Below are positions 11,030 through 18,974 of a DNA stretch of 64,000 bases, in pieces; positions within the stretch are counted from its first letter, which is position 1; every line of letters begins with the position of its first letter. Below the pieces are notes generated by a model that saw nothing but the letters and a program-made list of their open reading frames with translations, was not told where the DNA came from and made no database searches. A program made the position numbers and the translations under genes. This stretch comes from Christiangramia lutea (lineage in GTDB: Bacteria > Bacteroidota > Bacteroidia > Flavobacteriales > Flavobacteriaceae): assembly GCF_022489035.1 (NCBI RefSeq), contig NZ_JAKVTV010000005.1, positions 1 to 64,000 of the forward strand, read 5' to 3'.

Positions 11030-11095
11030 CTTAGTTTAAAGTAAAATCCAAAACAACATTCACGGTTATCGCCAGAGGTTATTTTAGAATGAGTG
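11030..11095 (-). promoter_or_regulatory. Candidate structured leader of the L19 mRNA
   Basis: On the minus strand the untranslated leader can form an 8-bp stem, AAAATAAC (11078-11085) with GTTGTTTT (11050-11057), including one G-U pair and enclosing a 20-base loop; a competing pairing CATTC/GAATG overlaps it. Ribosomal protein leaders for L19 have been described in Flavobacteria (recalled, not checked), so autogenous control by L19 is a reasonable inference. Confidence 0.5.
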
Positions 11096-11125
11096 CAAAA
11101 TTAATCAATTTATATTATTGTACAA
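11096..11125 (-). promoter_or_regulatory. Promoter of rplS
   Basis: On the minus strand TTG (11123-11125), a 19-base spacer and TAATTTTG (11096-11103) match the Bacteroidota -33/-7 promoter pattern exactly. Transcription would start near 11090, giving a leader of about 65 bases. Confidence 0.65.
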
Positions 11126-11142
11126 GCCTGTTCCTGAAAAAA

Positions 11143-11823
11143 TTACTCTTCTTCCAGCAGATCTGGTCTTAATCTTTTGGTTCTTTCGTAAGCTTCATTT
11201 TCTCTCCAGGCTTCGATCTTCGGGAAATTTCCTGAAGTCAACACAGCAGGTACTTCCCATCCCTTATATTCTGCTGGCCTGGTGTAAACAGGTGGAGCTA
11301 GTAAATTATCCTGAAAAGAATCGGTTAGGGCAGAGGTTTCATTACCTAGTACTCCCGGAATTAGTCTTATGATTGAATCGCAAAGGACTGCAGCTCCCAG
11401 TTCTCCACCGGAAAGTACATAATCTCCAATAGAGATCTCTTTAGTTATGAATTGATCTCTTACTCTTTGATCTACACCTTTATAATGACCACATAGAATG
11501 ATAATATTCTCAAATAAAGACAGGCGGTTTGCCATTTTTTGCTGAAGCCTCTCTCCATCAGGGGTCATATAGATAACTTCCTGGTATTCCCTCTCAGATT
11601 TTAATTTGGAAATGCACTTGTCTATAGGTTCAATCATCATAACCATTCCTGCACCACCTCCAAACTGGTAGTCATCTACCGTTTTATAATTATCTGTGGT
11701 ATAATCTCTCAGATTGTGTAAATGAATTTCAACCAGTCCCTTCTTAATAGCTCGTTGAAGAATGGAAGCTTCAAAAGGGCTTTTCAGAATATCTGGCACT
11801 ACGGTGATTATATCAATACGCAT
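11143..11823 (-). CDS. trmD: tRNA (guanine-37-N1)-methyltransferase
   Basis: The enzyme transfers a methyl group from S-adenosylmethionine to G37 of tRNAs reading CNN codons, preventing +1 frameshifts. The SPOUT trefoil-knot signature is clear: the loop [24 protein letters not shown] with its glycines, [12 protein letters not shown] near the N-terminus, and [24 protein letters not shown] near the C-terminus. I chose the start [13 protein letters not shown] at 11823 because TrmD proteins begin with this strand; an ATG 12 codons further upstream (11859) would add an unrelated tail. The length of 226 residues is normal. It lies 42 bases after the coiled-coil protein gene and upstream of rplS. 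Confidence 0.96.
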   Translation of the reverse strand: MRIDIITVVPDILKSPFEASILQRAIKKGLVEIHLHNLRDYTTDNYKTVDDYQFGGGAGMVMMIEPIDKCISKLKSEREYQEVIYMTPDGERLQQKMANRLSLFENIIILCGHYKGVDQRVRDQFITKEISIGDYVLSGGELGAAVLCDSIIRLIPGVLGNETSALTDSFQDNLLAPPVYTRPAEYKGWEVPAVLTSGNFPKIEAWRENEAYERTKRLRPDLLEEE

Positions 11824-11865
11824 TCGTAAAAGTTGAGAATTTAGGCTAGAGAAAATCAATGATTT

Positions 11866-12459
11866 CTACAGGTTCCCGCTAGCCTTGTTTTTTTCATCCT
11901 GTAACATTCTTCCTAAGCGCTGTTCCTTTTCAAGTGCTTTAGTGCGGTAAGCATCAAATTCTTTTTCGGTTTCGCTTAACTTTTGCTGAGCATCTTTGGT
12001 GGCGGCGTTAGAGCTTTTGAATCTAAAAAACAAAATAAGTAGAATCACGATAAGTGCGCCAACGATTCCCCACATCATTCCCTTGTAACCACCTTTGCTG
12101 AAAGGCATTCCAAGGAACATTAGCGCATCTTTTTCTTCAGAAACTCTCTTCAGATCATCCTGGGTAGTTTTTAAATCACTTTTCAGTTTTTCTATCTCAT
12201 CATTTTGCTGATCGAGGGTATTCTTATGCTGAATGATCTCCTCCTTAAGATCTGAAATATAATTCCTGGTACTATTCCTCAATTCTATTAGCTTATCATA
12301 ATCTACAACCTTATAACCCTGGTAGTTATTAGACTCCTGAATTAATGCTGAAAACTCATCTTGGATAGGCGTGGTTGATGCAATACTGTCATTTTGGGCA
12401 TTCATCTGAAATACACTAGCCATAACAAAAGCTGCTACGATGTAAAATTTGTTACTCAT
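11866..12459 (-). CDS. Membrane-anchored coiled-coil protein of unknown function
   Basis: The 197-residue protein has a cleavable signal peptide (1-21, ending MNAQ), a long periplasmic coiled coil (about 58-110, heptads in LKEEIIQHKNTLDQQNDEIEKL), one transmembrane helix (about 127-147) and a cytoplasmic charged helix (150-197). It therefore spans the inner membrane with helical arms on both sides. Because it sits directly upstream of trmD, database entries of this family may carry a tRNA methyltransferase name; nothing here supports that, as there is no SPOUT or Rossmann motif. The role is unknown; a scaffolding or envelope-linking function is a guess. Confidence 0.8.
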   Translation of the reverse strand: MSNKFYIVAAFVMASVFQMNAQNDSIASTTPIQDEFSALIQESNNYQGYKVVDYDKLIELRNSTRNYISDLKEEIIQHKNTLDQQNDEIEKLKSDLKTTQDDLKRVSEEKDALMFLGMPFSKGGYKGMMWGIVGALIVILLILFFRFKSSNAATKDAQQKLSETEKEFDAYRTKALEKEQRLGRMLQDEKNKASGNL

Positions 12460-12607
12460 TTTTGGGGATTAATTTTTTTGGTTCATAAAAACAAATAGCG
12501 AAGGCTTGGGTTAGTATATTTCAGGTTTTCGGGATGAATTCGCTAATTGCAGATTTTACTCAGTTTCGAATCAGGTTTTTTTAATGTTTTAAAGTGCTGC
12601 AAAAATA

Positions 12608-12633
12608 AAAAAACCCCGCAAAAGGCGGGGTCA
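12608..12633 (-). terminator. Terminator of gap
   Basis: ACCCCGC and GCGGGGT form a compact GC stem around AAAAG, with an A run at 12603-12613 that gives a U tract on the minus strand, 26 bases after the gap stop codon. Confidence 0.88.
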
Positions 12634-12658
12634 TTTTTTATTATTTTCTCCTAATTAT

Positions 12659-14107
12659 CTAGTAATAAGTATATCGTCTTACCTTGGCGATATATTTAGC
12701 CAGCCTTATTACCTGATGGCTGTATCCATATTCATTATCATACCATATATATAGTATCAAATTTTTCCCGTCGGCAGATACGATCGTGGCATTGCTGTCA
12801 TAGATCGCAGGTGCAGAAGAACCAATAATATCTGAAGAAACCAGTTCATTGTCTACAGAATACTGTATCTGTTCAACAAGTTCACCCTCCAATGCATATT
12901 TTTTCAAAATTGAGTTTACACCTTCAACGCTGGTGTCTTTTTCAATTTCCAGGTTCAAAATTGCAAGTGAACCGTTTGGAACAGGAACCCTAATGGCGTT
13001 GGAAGTAAGTTTGCCTTCAAAAACAGGTAAAGCCTTTGAAACTGCTTTTCCTGCTCCGGTTTCAGTAATTACCATATTCAACCCTGCGGCGCGTCCTCTA
13101 CGATATTTGTTATGCATATTGTCTACCAGGTTCTGGTCGTTGGTGTATGCATGTATAGTTTCAAGATGCCCGTGAACAACACCTAATGAGTCTTGTATTG
13201 CTTTAAGAACTGGAGTGATTGCATTGGTGGTGCAAGATGCAGCTGAAAAAATATCGATCTCGTCTGGATTATATTCCTTTTGGTTTACGCCATGAACTAT
13301 GTTAGGAACGCCCTTTCCTGGTGCGGTGAGTAAGACTTTGGCCGCGCCTTTTGAAGCGAGATGTCTGCTTAATGCATCTTTATCTCTGAAAGCACCTGTG
13401 TTATCGATCACTAAGGCATTATTGATTCCATAATTGGTGTAGTCGATATCCTCAGGCTGATTTGCGGAGATCATATGAACGGTAGTACCGTTTATGATCA
13501 AAGTGGAATTTTCCTCATCTATATTTACCGTTCCACTAAATGGTCCATGAACGGAGTCACTTTTTAAAAGAGAAGCTCTTTTTTCCAGAACACTTTTATC
13601 TACTTTTCCTCTGGTTACAATGGCTCTTAGTCTAAGCTGGTTCCCTTTGCCGGTTCTGGTCATAAGTTCACGAGCAACTAGCCTTCCAATTCTGCCAAAA
13701 CCATAGAGTACAACATCCTTTGGAGTGACCGTTTCAGTTTCCTTTGCATCTTTTAGTTTGCTGGAAACAAAAGCCAGAGCGTTGCTGTGCGGCTGTCCGT
13801 CTAAATGATATTCATAAGTTAGCTTTCCAATATCAAGTTTCGCCGGAGGCAAATTCAGATCTTGAATGGCTTTGGCGATCTCAGCCGAATCGAAAATAGA
13901 AATTGGTTTCCCTACAAATTCACCGGCGTATTCATGAAGGTCCAGAATGTCACTAACATTTCTGTTGATTAACTGATTTCTGAATAGTACAAGCTCGATA
14001 GATTTTTCATACCAAAGGTCACTTACAATGTTTATGAATTCTACGGTAGCCTTACGTCGGTCTGCCTGGAAAGAAAGTTCTTTTTCGTAAACTTTATTAA
14101 AGTCCAT
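12659..14107 (-). CDS. gap: Glyceraldehyde-3-phosphate dehydrogenase, long form
   Basis: The enzyme oxidises glyceraldehyde-3-phosphate to 1,3-bisphosphoglycerate, or the reverse, in the cytoplasm. The dinucleotide-binding motif GFGRIGR is at residues 136-142 and the catalytic Cys292 lies in SAASCTTNAITP. At 482 residues it is about 145 longer than the classical enzyme; the extra N-terminal 130 residues form a helical domain (FNKVYEKELSFQADRRKA onwards). Long GAPDHs of this shape are common in Bacteroidota and may serve gluconeogenesis; the cofactor cannot be assigned here. The gene has its own promoter and terminator and is a single transcription unit. Confidence 0.93.
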   Translation of the reverse strand: MDFNKVYEKELSFQADRRKATVEFINIVSDLWYEKSIELVLFRNQLINRNVSDILDLHEYAGEFVGKPISIFDSAEIAKAIQDLNLPPAKLDIGKLTYEYHLDGQPHSNALAFVSSKLKDAKETETVTPKDVVLYGFGRIGRLVARELMTRTGKGNQLRLRAIVTRGKVDKSVLEKRASLLKSDSVHGPFSGTVNIDEENSTLIINGTTVHMISANQPEDIDYTNYGINNALVIDNTGAFRDKDALSRHLASKGAAKVLLTAPGKGVPNIVHGVNQKEYNPDEIDIFSAASCTTNAITPVLKAIQDSLGVVHGHLETIHAYTNDQNLVDNMHNKYRRGRAAGLNMVITETGAGKAVSKALPVFEGKLTSNAIRVPVPNGSLAILNLEIEKDTSVEGVNSILKKYALEGELVEQIQYSVDNELVSSDIIGSSAPAIYDSNATIVSADGKNLILYIWYDNEYGYSHQVIRLAKYIAKVRRYTYY

Positions 14108-14135
14108 GTTAAGTTGTCTTGTTATAAATTTTCGC

Positions 14136-14143
14136 CAAAAGTA
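14136..14143 (-). promoter_or_regulatory. -7 promoter box of gap
   Basis: The minus strand reads TACTTTTG, a perfect TAnnTTTG match 29 bases upstream of the ATG. The -33 element is not clear. Confidence 0.5.
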
Positions 14144-14175
14144 TATATTTCAAACGTTTTCGTAAAACCTTTTTT

Positions 14176-14210
14176 GCAATAAAAAACCCTTCCGTTGTGG
14201 AAGGGTTCTG
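14176..14210 (-). terminator. Terminator of the HtrA gene
   Basis: AACCCTTCC and GGAAGGGTT form a 9-bp stem around GTTGT, preceded by an A run that gives a U tract on the minus strand, 21 bases after the protease stop codon. Confidence 0.88.
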
Positions 14211-14230
14211 TTTTCCCTGCTTTTTCTATT

Positions 14231-15634
14231 TTATTTCCAGATCATACGTTGTTTTTCACCATCACGGGTGTAAAATACTATAACGATTGGGTTAGATCTC
14301 GTCCTGCTTTGCATGATCTCTTCAACATCTCTAACAGATGTCACTTCCTCACCATTTATCTCTGAAATAATCCCGCCAACCAGATCGGCAGAAGGCAGAT
14401 TATCAACCAGCATTCTACTGATTTTTACACCATATGGAGCATTATAGGCCTCTAGTTCTTCCGGAGTGGCATTGGCAACTTCAAGACCCAGTGCTGCTAC
14501 CTGATAGGTATCTAATTTGGAGAGTTTTACATTTACTTCTCTTTCCCGGCCATCTCGCATTAATTTTACAAGGACTTCATCTCCGGGTCTTTTTGAATTA
14601 ATATACCCGGTAAGGTCTGAGAATTTATTGATATCGATATCATCGATCTTTTTGATGATATCCATCTGCTGAATTCCTGATTTTGCGGCACCGCTTCCGG
14701 GAGTTACATCAGCAACCATTACTCCTTGTGATGTACTTAGGTCAAATTCTCTGATTACTTCATCATTTATACTTCTCCCTCTTATGCCTAGAATTCCTTG
14801 CTGTACATCTCCAAATTCCATAATATCCTCCACGATCTTCCGGGCATTGTTTGAAGGAACAGCAAAAGCATATCCTATATAACTTCCGCTAGGTGAGCTG
14901 ATAGCGGTATTAATTCCAATTAATTCACCATTAATATTTACAAGAGCACCTCCGCTGTTTCCTGGATTTATGGCAGCATCGGTTTGAATGAAAGATTGTG
15001 GAGAATTGTCTCTCATGTTTAGATCCCTTGCCTTGGCACTTATAATTCCCGCCGTAACGGTAGATTTCAAATTGAACGGATTTCCGACAGCAAGTACCCA
15101 TTCTCCCAACTGAGTATTATCTGAATCTCCAAACGGAATATATTGAAGGTTCTCATCCGGGTCTACTTTAATTAGTGCGATGTCAGATATCGGGTCGCTT
15201 CCAATTACTTCTGCCTTATAGGTTTTGTTATTATTAAGGGTAACTTCAATTTCACTAGCCCCATCTATAACATGGTTGTTAGTGACAATATAACCATCTG
15301 GGGTAATGATCACCCCAGAACCTGCGCCCTGCAAGGCACGGCCGCCCTCATTATTATAGGGGTAGTATTCCCATATACTTCTTGGCCCTCTTTTGAATAC
15401 TGCCACATTTTTTACGTGGACTACAGCATGAACTGTTTTCTCCGCCGCTTCCGTAAAATCGGCATTGGTACCATATGCTCGTGTGGAATTGGTAGTAGGA
15501 ATGAAGGAACTGGACGATGAATTTTCCTGTGGCAGAAAATGCTGGGTTCCTTGATCGAAAAATAGTTTGTAACTCCCTAGAGTAATAACGCCCCCTAAGA
15601 AAGAAACAAATAGTAAAGTTGCTATTTTTTTCAT
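14231..15634 (-). CDS. HtrA/DegP-type periplasmic serine protease with PDZ domains
   Basis: The 467-residue protein has an N-terminal signal or anchor helix (about 5-25), a trypsin-like domain with His121 in TNNHVIDGA, Asp151 in SDIALIKVD and Ser227 in NPGNSGGAL, then a first PDZ domain (about 275-375) and a degenerate second one (about 385-465). This is the architecture of DegP/DegQ, which degrade or refold damaged envelope proteins. All three catalytic residues are present. The gene stands alone, facing away from dapF with 132 bases between the two starts. The symbol is withheld because DegP, DegQ and HtrA orthology cannot be settled. Confidence 0.94.
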   Translation of the reverse strand: MKKIATLLFVSFLGGVITLGSYKLFFDQGTQHFLPQENSSSSSFIPTTNSTRAYGTNADFTEAAEKTVHAVVHVKNVAVFKRGPRSIWEYYPYNNEGGRALQGAGSGVIITPDGYIVTNNHVIDGASEIEVTLNNNKTYKAEVIGSDPISDIALIKVDPDENLQYIPFGDSDNTQLGEWVLAVGNPFNLKSTVTAGIISAKARDLNMRDNSPQSFIQTDAAINPGNSGGALVNINGELIGINTAISSPSGSYIGYAFAVPSNNARKIVEDIMEFGDVQQGILGIRGRSINDEVIREFDLSTSQGVMVADVTPGSGAAKSGIQQMDIIKKIDDIDINKFSDLTGYINSKRPGDEVLVKLMRDGREREVNVKLSKLDTYQVAALGLEVANATPEELEAYNAPYGVKISRMLVDNLPSADLVGGIISEINGEEVTSVRDVEEIMQSRTRSNPIVIVFYTRDGEKQRMIWK

Positions 15635-15738
15635 TTTCGGATGTTTTAATTAATTAAACCTTTTCGGCGTACTGATTATTATGCAAAAATTCTAATTTTA
15701 ACGACCATTTAACAATCCCGATTTCCTGATCAAAATTG

Positions 15739-15746
15739 TATATTTG
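15739..15746 (+). promoter_or_regulatory. -7 promoter box of dapF
   Basis: TATATTTG is a perfect Bacteroidota -7 element. Transcription would start near 15752, which rules out the in-frame GTG at 15746 and supports the ATG at 15767 as the dapF start. Confidence 0.65.
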
Positions 15747-15766
15747 TGCCACTTTCAAAAAGATTT

Positions 15767-16552
15767 ATGAAGCTGACATTCTATAAATATCAAGGCACGG
15801 GTAATGATTTTGTGATGGTCGATAACCGTGACCTAGAAATATCCAAAAATGATACCAAATTGATCAATCGTCTTTGTGATCGAAAATTTGGCATAGGTGC
15901 TGACGGACTTATTCTTCTGGAAAATTCAGAAGATCCAGAAGACGATTTTAAAATGGTTTATTTTAATGCCGACGGAAAGGAAAGTAGTATGTGCGGTAAT
16001 GGCGGCAGATGTTTGGTTGCATTTGCCAAATTTTTAGGGATCATTAAATCGACCGCCAGGTTTACTGCGGTAGATGGAGTTCATGACGCAACTATTCAAG
16101 AAGGTCTGGTTAGTCTGAAGATGCAGGATGTAAAGAATGTTTTTCAAAATGAAGAATTTCTTTTTCTGGATACAGGTTCTCCGCATCATGTAATTTTTTC
16201 TGAAGGCCTGGGAAACAAAAATGTAAAGAAAGAGGGGTCAGAAATTAGATACTCCAGTAGGTATGGAAAAGCAGGAACTAATGTAAATTTTGTTGAAAAG
16301 ACTTCCTCAGGTTCCTTTTCAGTAAGAACTTATGAAAGGGGAGTGGAAGATGAGACTCTTTCCTGTGGGACGGGAGTTACTGCGGTAGCGATCGCGTCTT
16401 ACGAATCTGGAAAGACTACTTCCGAAAATGTTAAATTACTTACTCCGGGAGGAGAACTTTCTGTAACTTTCAAAAAGACGGCAGACGGCTATTCTGATAT
16501 TTGGTTATCAGGCCCGGCAATGCTGGTCTTTAAAGGTGAAATTCAATGTTAA
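15767..16552 (+). CDS. dapF: Diaminopimelate epimerase
   Basis: The enzyme converts LL- to meso-diaminopimelate, the precursor of lysine and of the peptidoglycan cross-link residue. The two catalytic cysteines are Cys76 in SMCGNGGRC and Cys200 in LSCGTGVTA, one acting as acid and one as base; the opening KYQGTGNDF is also diagnostic. I start at ATG 15767, since a GTG seven codons earlier lies inside the predicted -7 box. It overlaps the following GNAT gene by 7 bases, and mltG follows, so this is a cell-wall-linked operon. The dapA gene is at 33.9 kb, separate from it. Confidence 0.97.
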   Translation: MKLTFYKYQGTGNDFVMVDNRDLEISKNDTKLINRLCDRKFGIGADGLILLENSEDPEDDFKMVYFNADGKESSMCGNGGRCLVAFAKFLGIIKSTARFTAVDGVHDATIQEGLVSLKMQDVKNVFQNEEFLFLDTGSPHHVIFSEGLGNKNVKKEGSEIRYSSRYGKAGTNVNFVEKTSSGSFSVRTYERGVEDETLSCGTGVTAVAIASYESGKTTSENVKLLTPGGELSVTFKKTADGYSDIWLSGPAMLVFKGEIQC

Positions 16553-17076
16553 CATTACAGGGGCAGAAGGTATATTTACGAGCTCTCGAGCCAGAAGATC
16601 TTGATTTTGTTCATAAGATCGAAAATGATGAGGATTTCTGGGAAATTAGTTCGACGCAATCTCCTTATTCCAAATTTCTTATCAGGCAATATATAGAGAA
16701 TGCTCACCGTGATATTTACGATATTAAACAATTAAGACTGGTGATCTGCACAAAACGCGGCCGACCGGTTGGTTTGATAGATGTTTATGATCTTGAACCA
16801 AAGGATAAAAGAGCAGCTATTGGTATTCTAATAGCGAACAAAAAAGACAGGAAAAAGGGTTTTGGTGCTGAGAGTCTTTCCTTGCTATGTAATTACTGTT
16901 TTACCCACCTTGGTTTGCATCAGGTATATGCAAATGTCACCGAGGGTAACCAGGAAAGTATGAAGGTTTTTGAAAATAATGGTTTTAGAAAAATAGGTCT
17001 GAAAAAAGACTGGACGCTGTTCAACGGTAAATATAAGGATGAATGGCTATATCAATTAATTAACAATGTACATTAG
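16546..17076 (+). CDS. GNAT family N-acetyltransferase
   Basis: The 176-residue protein has the RimJ/RimL-like GNAT fold: the start VYLRALEPEDLDFVHKIEND, the central strand RPVGLIDVYDLEP, the acetyl-CoA loop KKDRKKGFGAESL and the closing VTEGNQESMKVFENNGFRKIG. It transfers an acetyl group from acetyl-CoA to an amine; spermidine or a protein N-terminus are typical substrates of related enzymes, but nothing here fixes the substrate. The gene overlaps dapF by 7 bases and mltG by 11, so translation of the three is probably coupled. Confidence 0.88.
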   Translation: MLTLQGQKVYLRALEPEDLDFVHKIENDEDFWEISSTQSPYSKFLIRQYIENAHRDIYDIKQLRLVICTKRGRPVGLIDVYDLEPKDKRAAIGILIANKKDRKKGFGAESLSLLCNYCFTHLGLHQVYANVTEGNQESMKVFENNGFRKIGLKKDWTLFNGKYKDEWLYQLINNVH

Positions 17077-18109
17077 AAAAATAATTATAGCTGTAGCTAT
17101 CCTGGGAGTGATAGCATTCGGGATTTTTGGTTACTATATTTATAACAGCGTTTTCTCATCCAATACGAATTTCGATTCCGGTCAGGAAGTGGTCTATATT
17201 CCAAGTGATGCTAATTTCCAGACCGTGATAGATACCCTTAGGCCTTTATTAAAAGATCCGGAAGCCTTTCAGTTGGTGGCGCAAAAGAAAGGTTATGACA
17301 GTAATGTGAGACCTGGAAAGTATTTCCTGGAAAAAGGAATGACCAATAATGAGCTGGTAAACAGGCTTAGAAGTGGTAATCAACCGGTGAAGGTGATATT
17401 CAACAATCAGGAGAGGCTGGAAGATCTTGCGGGAAGGATTTCAGAGCAGATCGAGGCAGATAGTGCTTCATTAATTCAAACTTTCAAGGATCCTGAATAT
17501 CTTGCTAAAAGTGATTTTAATGATAGAACGGCTTTGGGAATGTATATTCCAAATCAATATGAGTTCTACTGGAATACTTCTGCGGAAGAGTTTCGAGCAA
17601 GAATGGAAAAGGAATACAGCCGTTTCTGGAACGAAGAAAGGCTTTCAAAGGCAAAGGAAATAGGTCTAAGTCCGAAGCAGGTAATTACCATGGCTTCAAT
17701 TGTTCAGAAGGAAACAGCAAAGGTTGATGAGCGTCCTAAAGTGGCCGGAGTATACATGAATAGGTATAAAAATGGCTGGAAGCTCGATGCCGATCCAACA
17801 GTTATTTATGCTATTAAAGAAAAGACCGGGAATTTTGATACTATCATAAAAAGGGTTCTCTATAAAGATCTTGAACTGGATTCTCCTTACAATACTTATA
17901 AATACAGGCAAATTCCACCCGGACCCATCTGGATGCCAGATATTTCTTCTATCGATGCTGTGCTAAATTATGAGGATCACGATTTCTACTATTTTGTAGC
18001 AGATGTGGAAAATTTCGGCTACCATAAATTCGCAAAAAATCTTGCTCAGCATAACCGTAATAAGCAGGAATATATTCGTTGGATCAATAAACAAGGAATA
18101 AAAAGATAG
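17066..18109 (+). CDS. mltG: Endolytic murein transglycosylase MltG
   Basis: The 347-residue inner-membrane protein has one N-terminal transmembrane helix (about 4-27) and a YceG-like periplasmic domain. The catalytic glutamate is in ASIVQKETAKVDERPKVAGVY, followed by the conserved WKLDADPTVIYAI and the C-terminal YNTYKYRQIPPGPI. MltG cleaves nascent glycan strands and sets their length during peptidoglycan synthesis. The length equals the family norm. It is the third gene of the dapF operon, overlapping the GNAT gene by 11 bases; no terminator is visible in the 190 bases before the next gene. Confidence 0.95.
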   Translation: MYIRKIIIAVAILGVIAFGIFGYYIYNSVFSSNTNFDSGQEVVYIPSDANFQTVIDTLRPLLKDPEAFQLVAQKKGYDSNVRPGKYFLEKGMTNNELVNRLRSGNQPVKVIFNNQERLEDLAGRISEQIEADSASLIQTFKDPEYLAKSDFNDRTALGMYIPNQYEFYWNTSAEEFRARMEKEYSRFWNEERLSKAKEIGLSPKQVITMASIVQKETAKVDERPKVAGVYMNRYKNGWKLDADPTVIYAIKEKTGNFDTIIKRVLYKDLELDSPYNTYKYRQIPPGPIWMPDISSIDAVLNYEDHDFYYFVADVENFGYHKFAKNLAQHNRNKQEYIRWINKQGIKR

Positions 18110-18229
18110 GCTAGTCTTTTATCGTGTTTTATTAACCTTTTGACCCTCAGTAAGTTATAATTTAGTTAAATGAAATATAACTTTAAAAAACCTTTAACAG
18201 CCTGTTATTCAAATTATTGATTTTTGTTA

Positions 18230-18237
18230 TACATTTG
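18230..18237 (+). promoter_or_regulatory. -7 promoter box of the muramidase-like gene
   Basis: TACATTTG is a perfect Bacteroidota -7 element. It puts the transcription start near 18243, at the edge of a foldable leader. The -33 box is not clear. Confidence 0.6.
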
Positions 18238-18242
18238 CCCGG

Positions 18243-18302
18243 CGAATATGAAAGGGGCACGACTTATGTTATAGGTGTGCCGGTAACCTTTCAAAAACCA
18301 AA
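18243..18302 (+). promoter_or_regulatory. Structured 5' leader with possible 8-codon upstream ORF
   Basis: The leader folds as nested stems: an outer GAAAGG (18250-18255) with CCTTTC (18287-18292), and an inner GGCAC (18256-18260) with GTGCC (18277-18281), stacked with a 5-base bulge. An ATG at 18248 opens an 8-codon frame that ends at a TAG (18272-18274) in the inner loop. This could be a regulatory leader; no known riboswitch class is recognised. Confidence 0.45.
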
Positions 18303-18974
18303 ATGATGAGAAAGAAAATTGCAAAATTTTCAATCTTGCCCCTGGCAGCGGGCTTTGTTTTTTTTAGTTTTTCAACTAAAGATGCTGCAAAACTAGATCT
18401 GGAGAATTATTCCACTTATGATCTGGAATTAGATTATACAGTTCCAGACCTCAGAGATGAAATAATTCCAGAATTTAAAGTAGATCAAACTTCACCTATC
18501 CTTGGGAAGTCCTATGTTGGTTTTAAGGAAGCTCTTGCTTTTAAAGAATCAGGAGGTGATTACAAAACTATTAACGAATACGGGTATCTTGGTAAATACC
18601 AATTCGGGGAAGGTACTTTAAAGCTGGTTGGTGTTTACGACACGATTAGTTTTCTTAATTCCCCCGCCTTACAGGAAGCTGCTTTTTATGCCAATGCATC
18701 CAGGAATAAGTGGATATTGCAAAGGGATATCAAACGTTTTGTGGGTAAAACCATCAATGGAGTAGAGATAACTGAATCTGGGATACTAGCCGCGGCTCAT
18801 CTCGCCGGTCCTGGAAGTGTTAAGAAATACCTTCGCAGCTGGGGAGCTCAGGCATTTAGCGATGCCTTTGGAACCACTATCAAAACTTACATGAAGCGTT
18901 TTGGAGGTTATGATGTTTCTTTTGTAAAAACAGAAAAGAATTCCAGGGTAGACTTCGATAAATTATCGGTCTAA
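18303..18974 (+). CDS. Secreted lysozyme/transglycosylase-like protein
   Basis: The 223-residue protein begins with a signal peptide or anchor (hydrophobic segment about 9-24). The core ALAFKESGGDYKTINEYGYLGKYQFGEGTL resembles the start of lysozyme-superfamily folds: a Glu followed by SGG, then a GxYQF segment as in lytic transglycosylases and phage-type muramidases. Similar flavobacterial proteins are often annotated peptidoglycan-binding. The likely role is cleavage or binding of peptidoglycan in the periplasm; activity is inferred. It lies downstream of mltG with its own promoter and a structured leader. Its 3' end overlaps the convergent methylase gene by 4 bases. Confidence 0.72.
   Translation: MMRKKIAKFSILPLAAGFVFFSFSTKDAAKLDLENYSTYDLELDYTVPDLRDEIIPEFKVDQTSPILGKSYVGFKEALAFKESGGDYKTINEYGYLGKYQFGEGTLKLVGVYDTISFLNSPALQEAAFYANASRNKWILQRDIKRFVGKTINGVEITESGILAAAHLAGPGSVKKYLRSWGAQAFSDAFGTTIKTYMKRFGGYDVSFVKTEKNSRVDFDKLSV

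Noticed and set aside
11866-12459. Second tRNA methyltransferase upstream of trmD
   Set aside because: The protein is a signal-peptide, coiled-coil, single-TM protein with no methyltransferase motif; the name would come from position.
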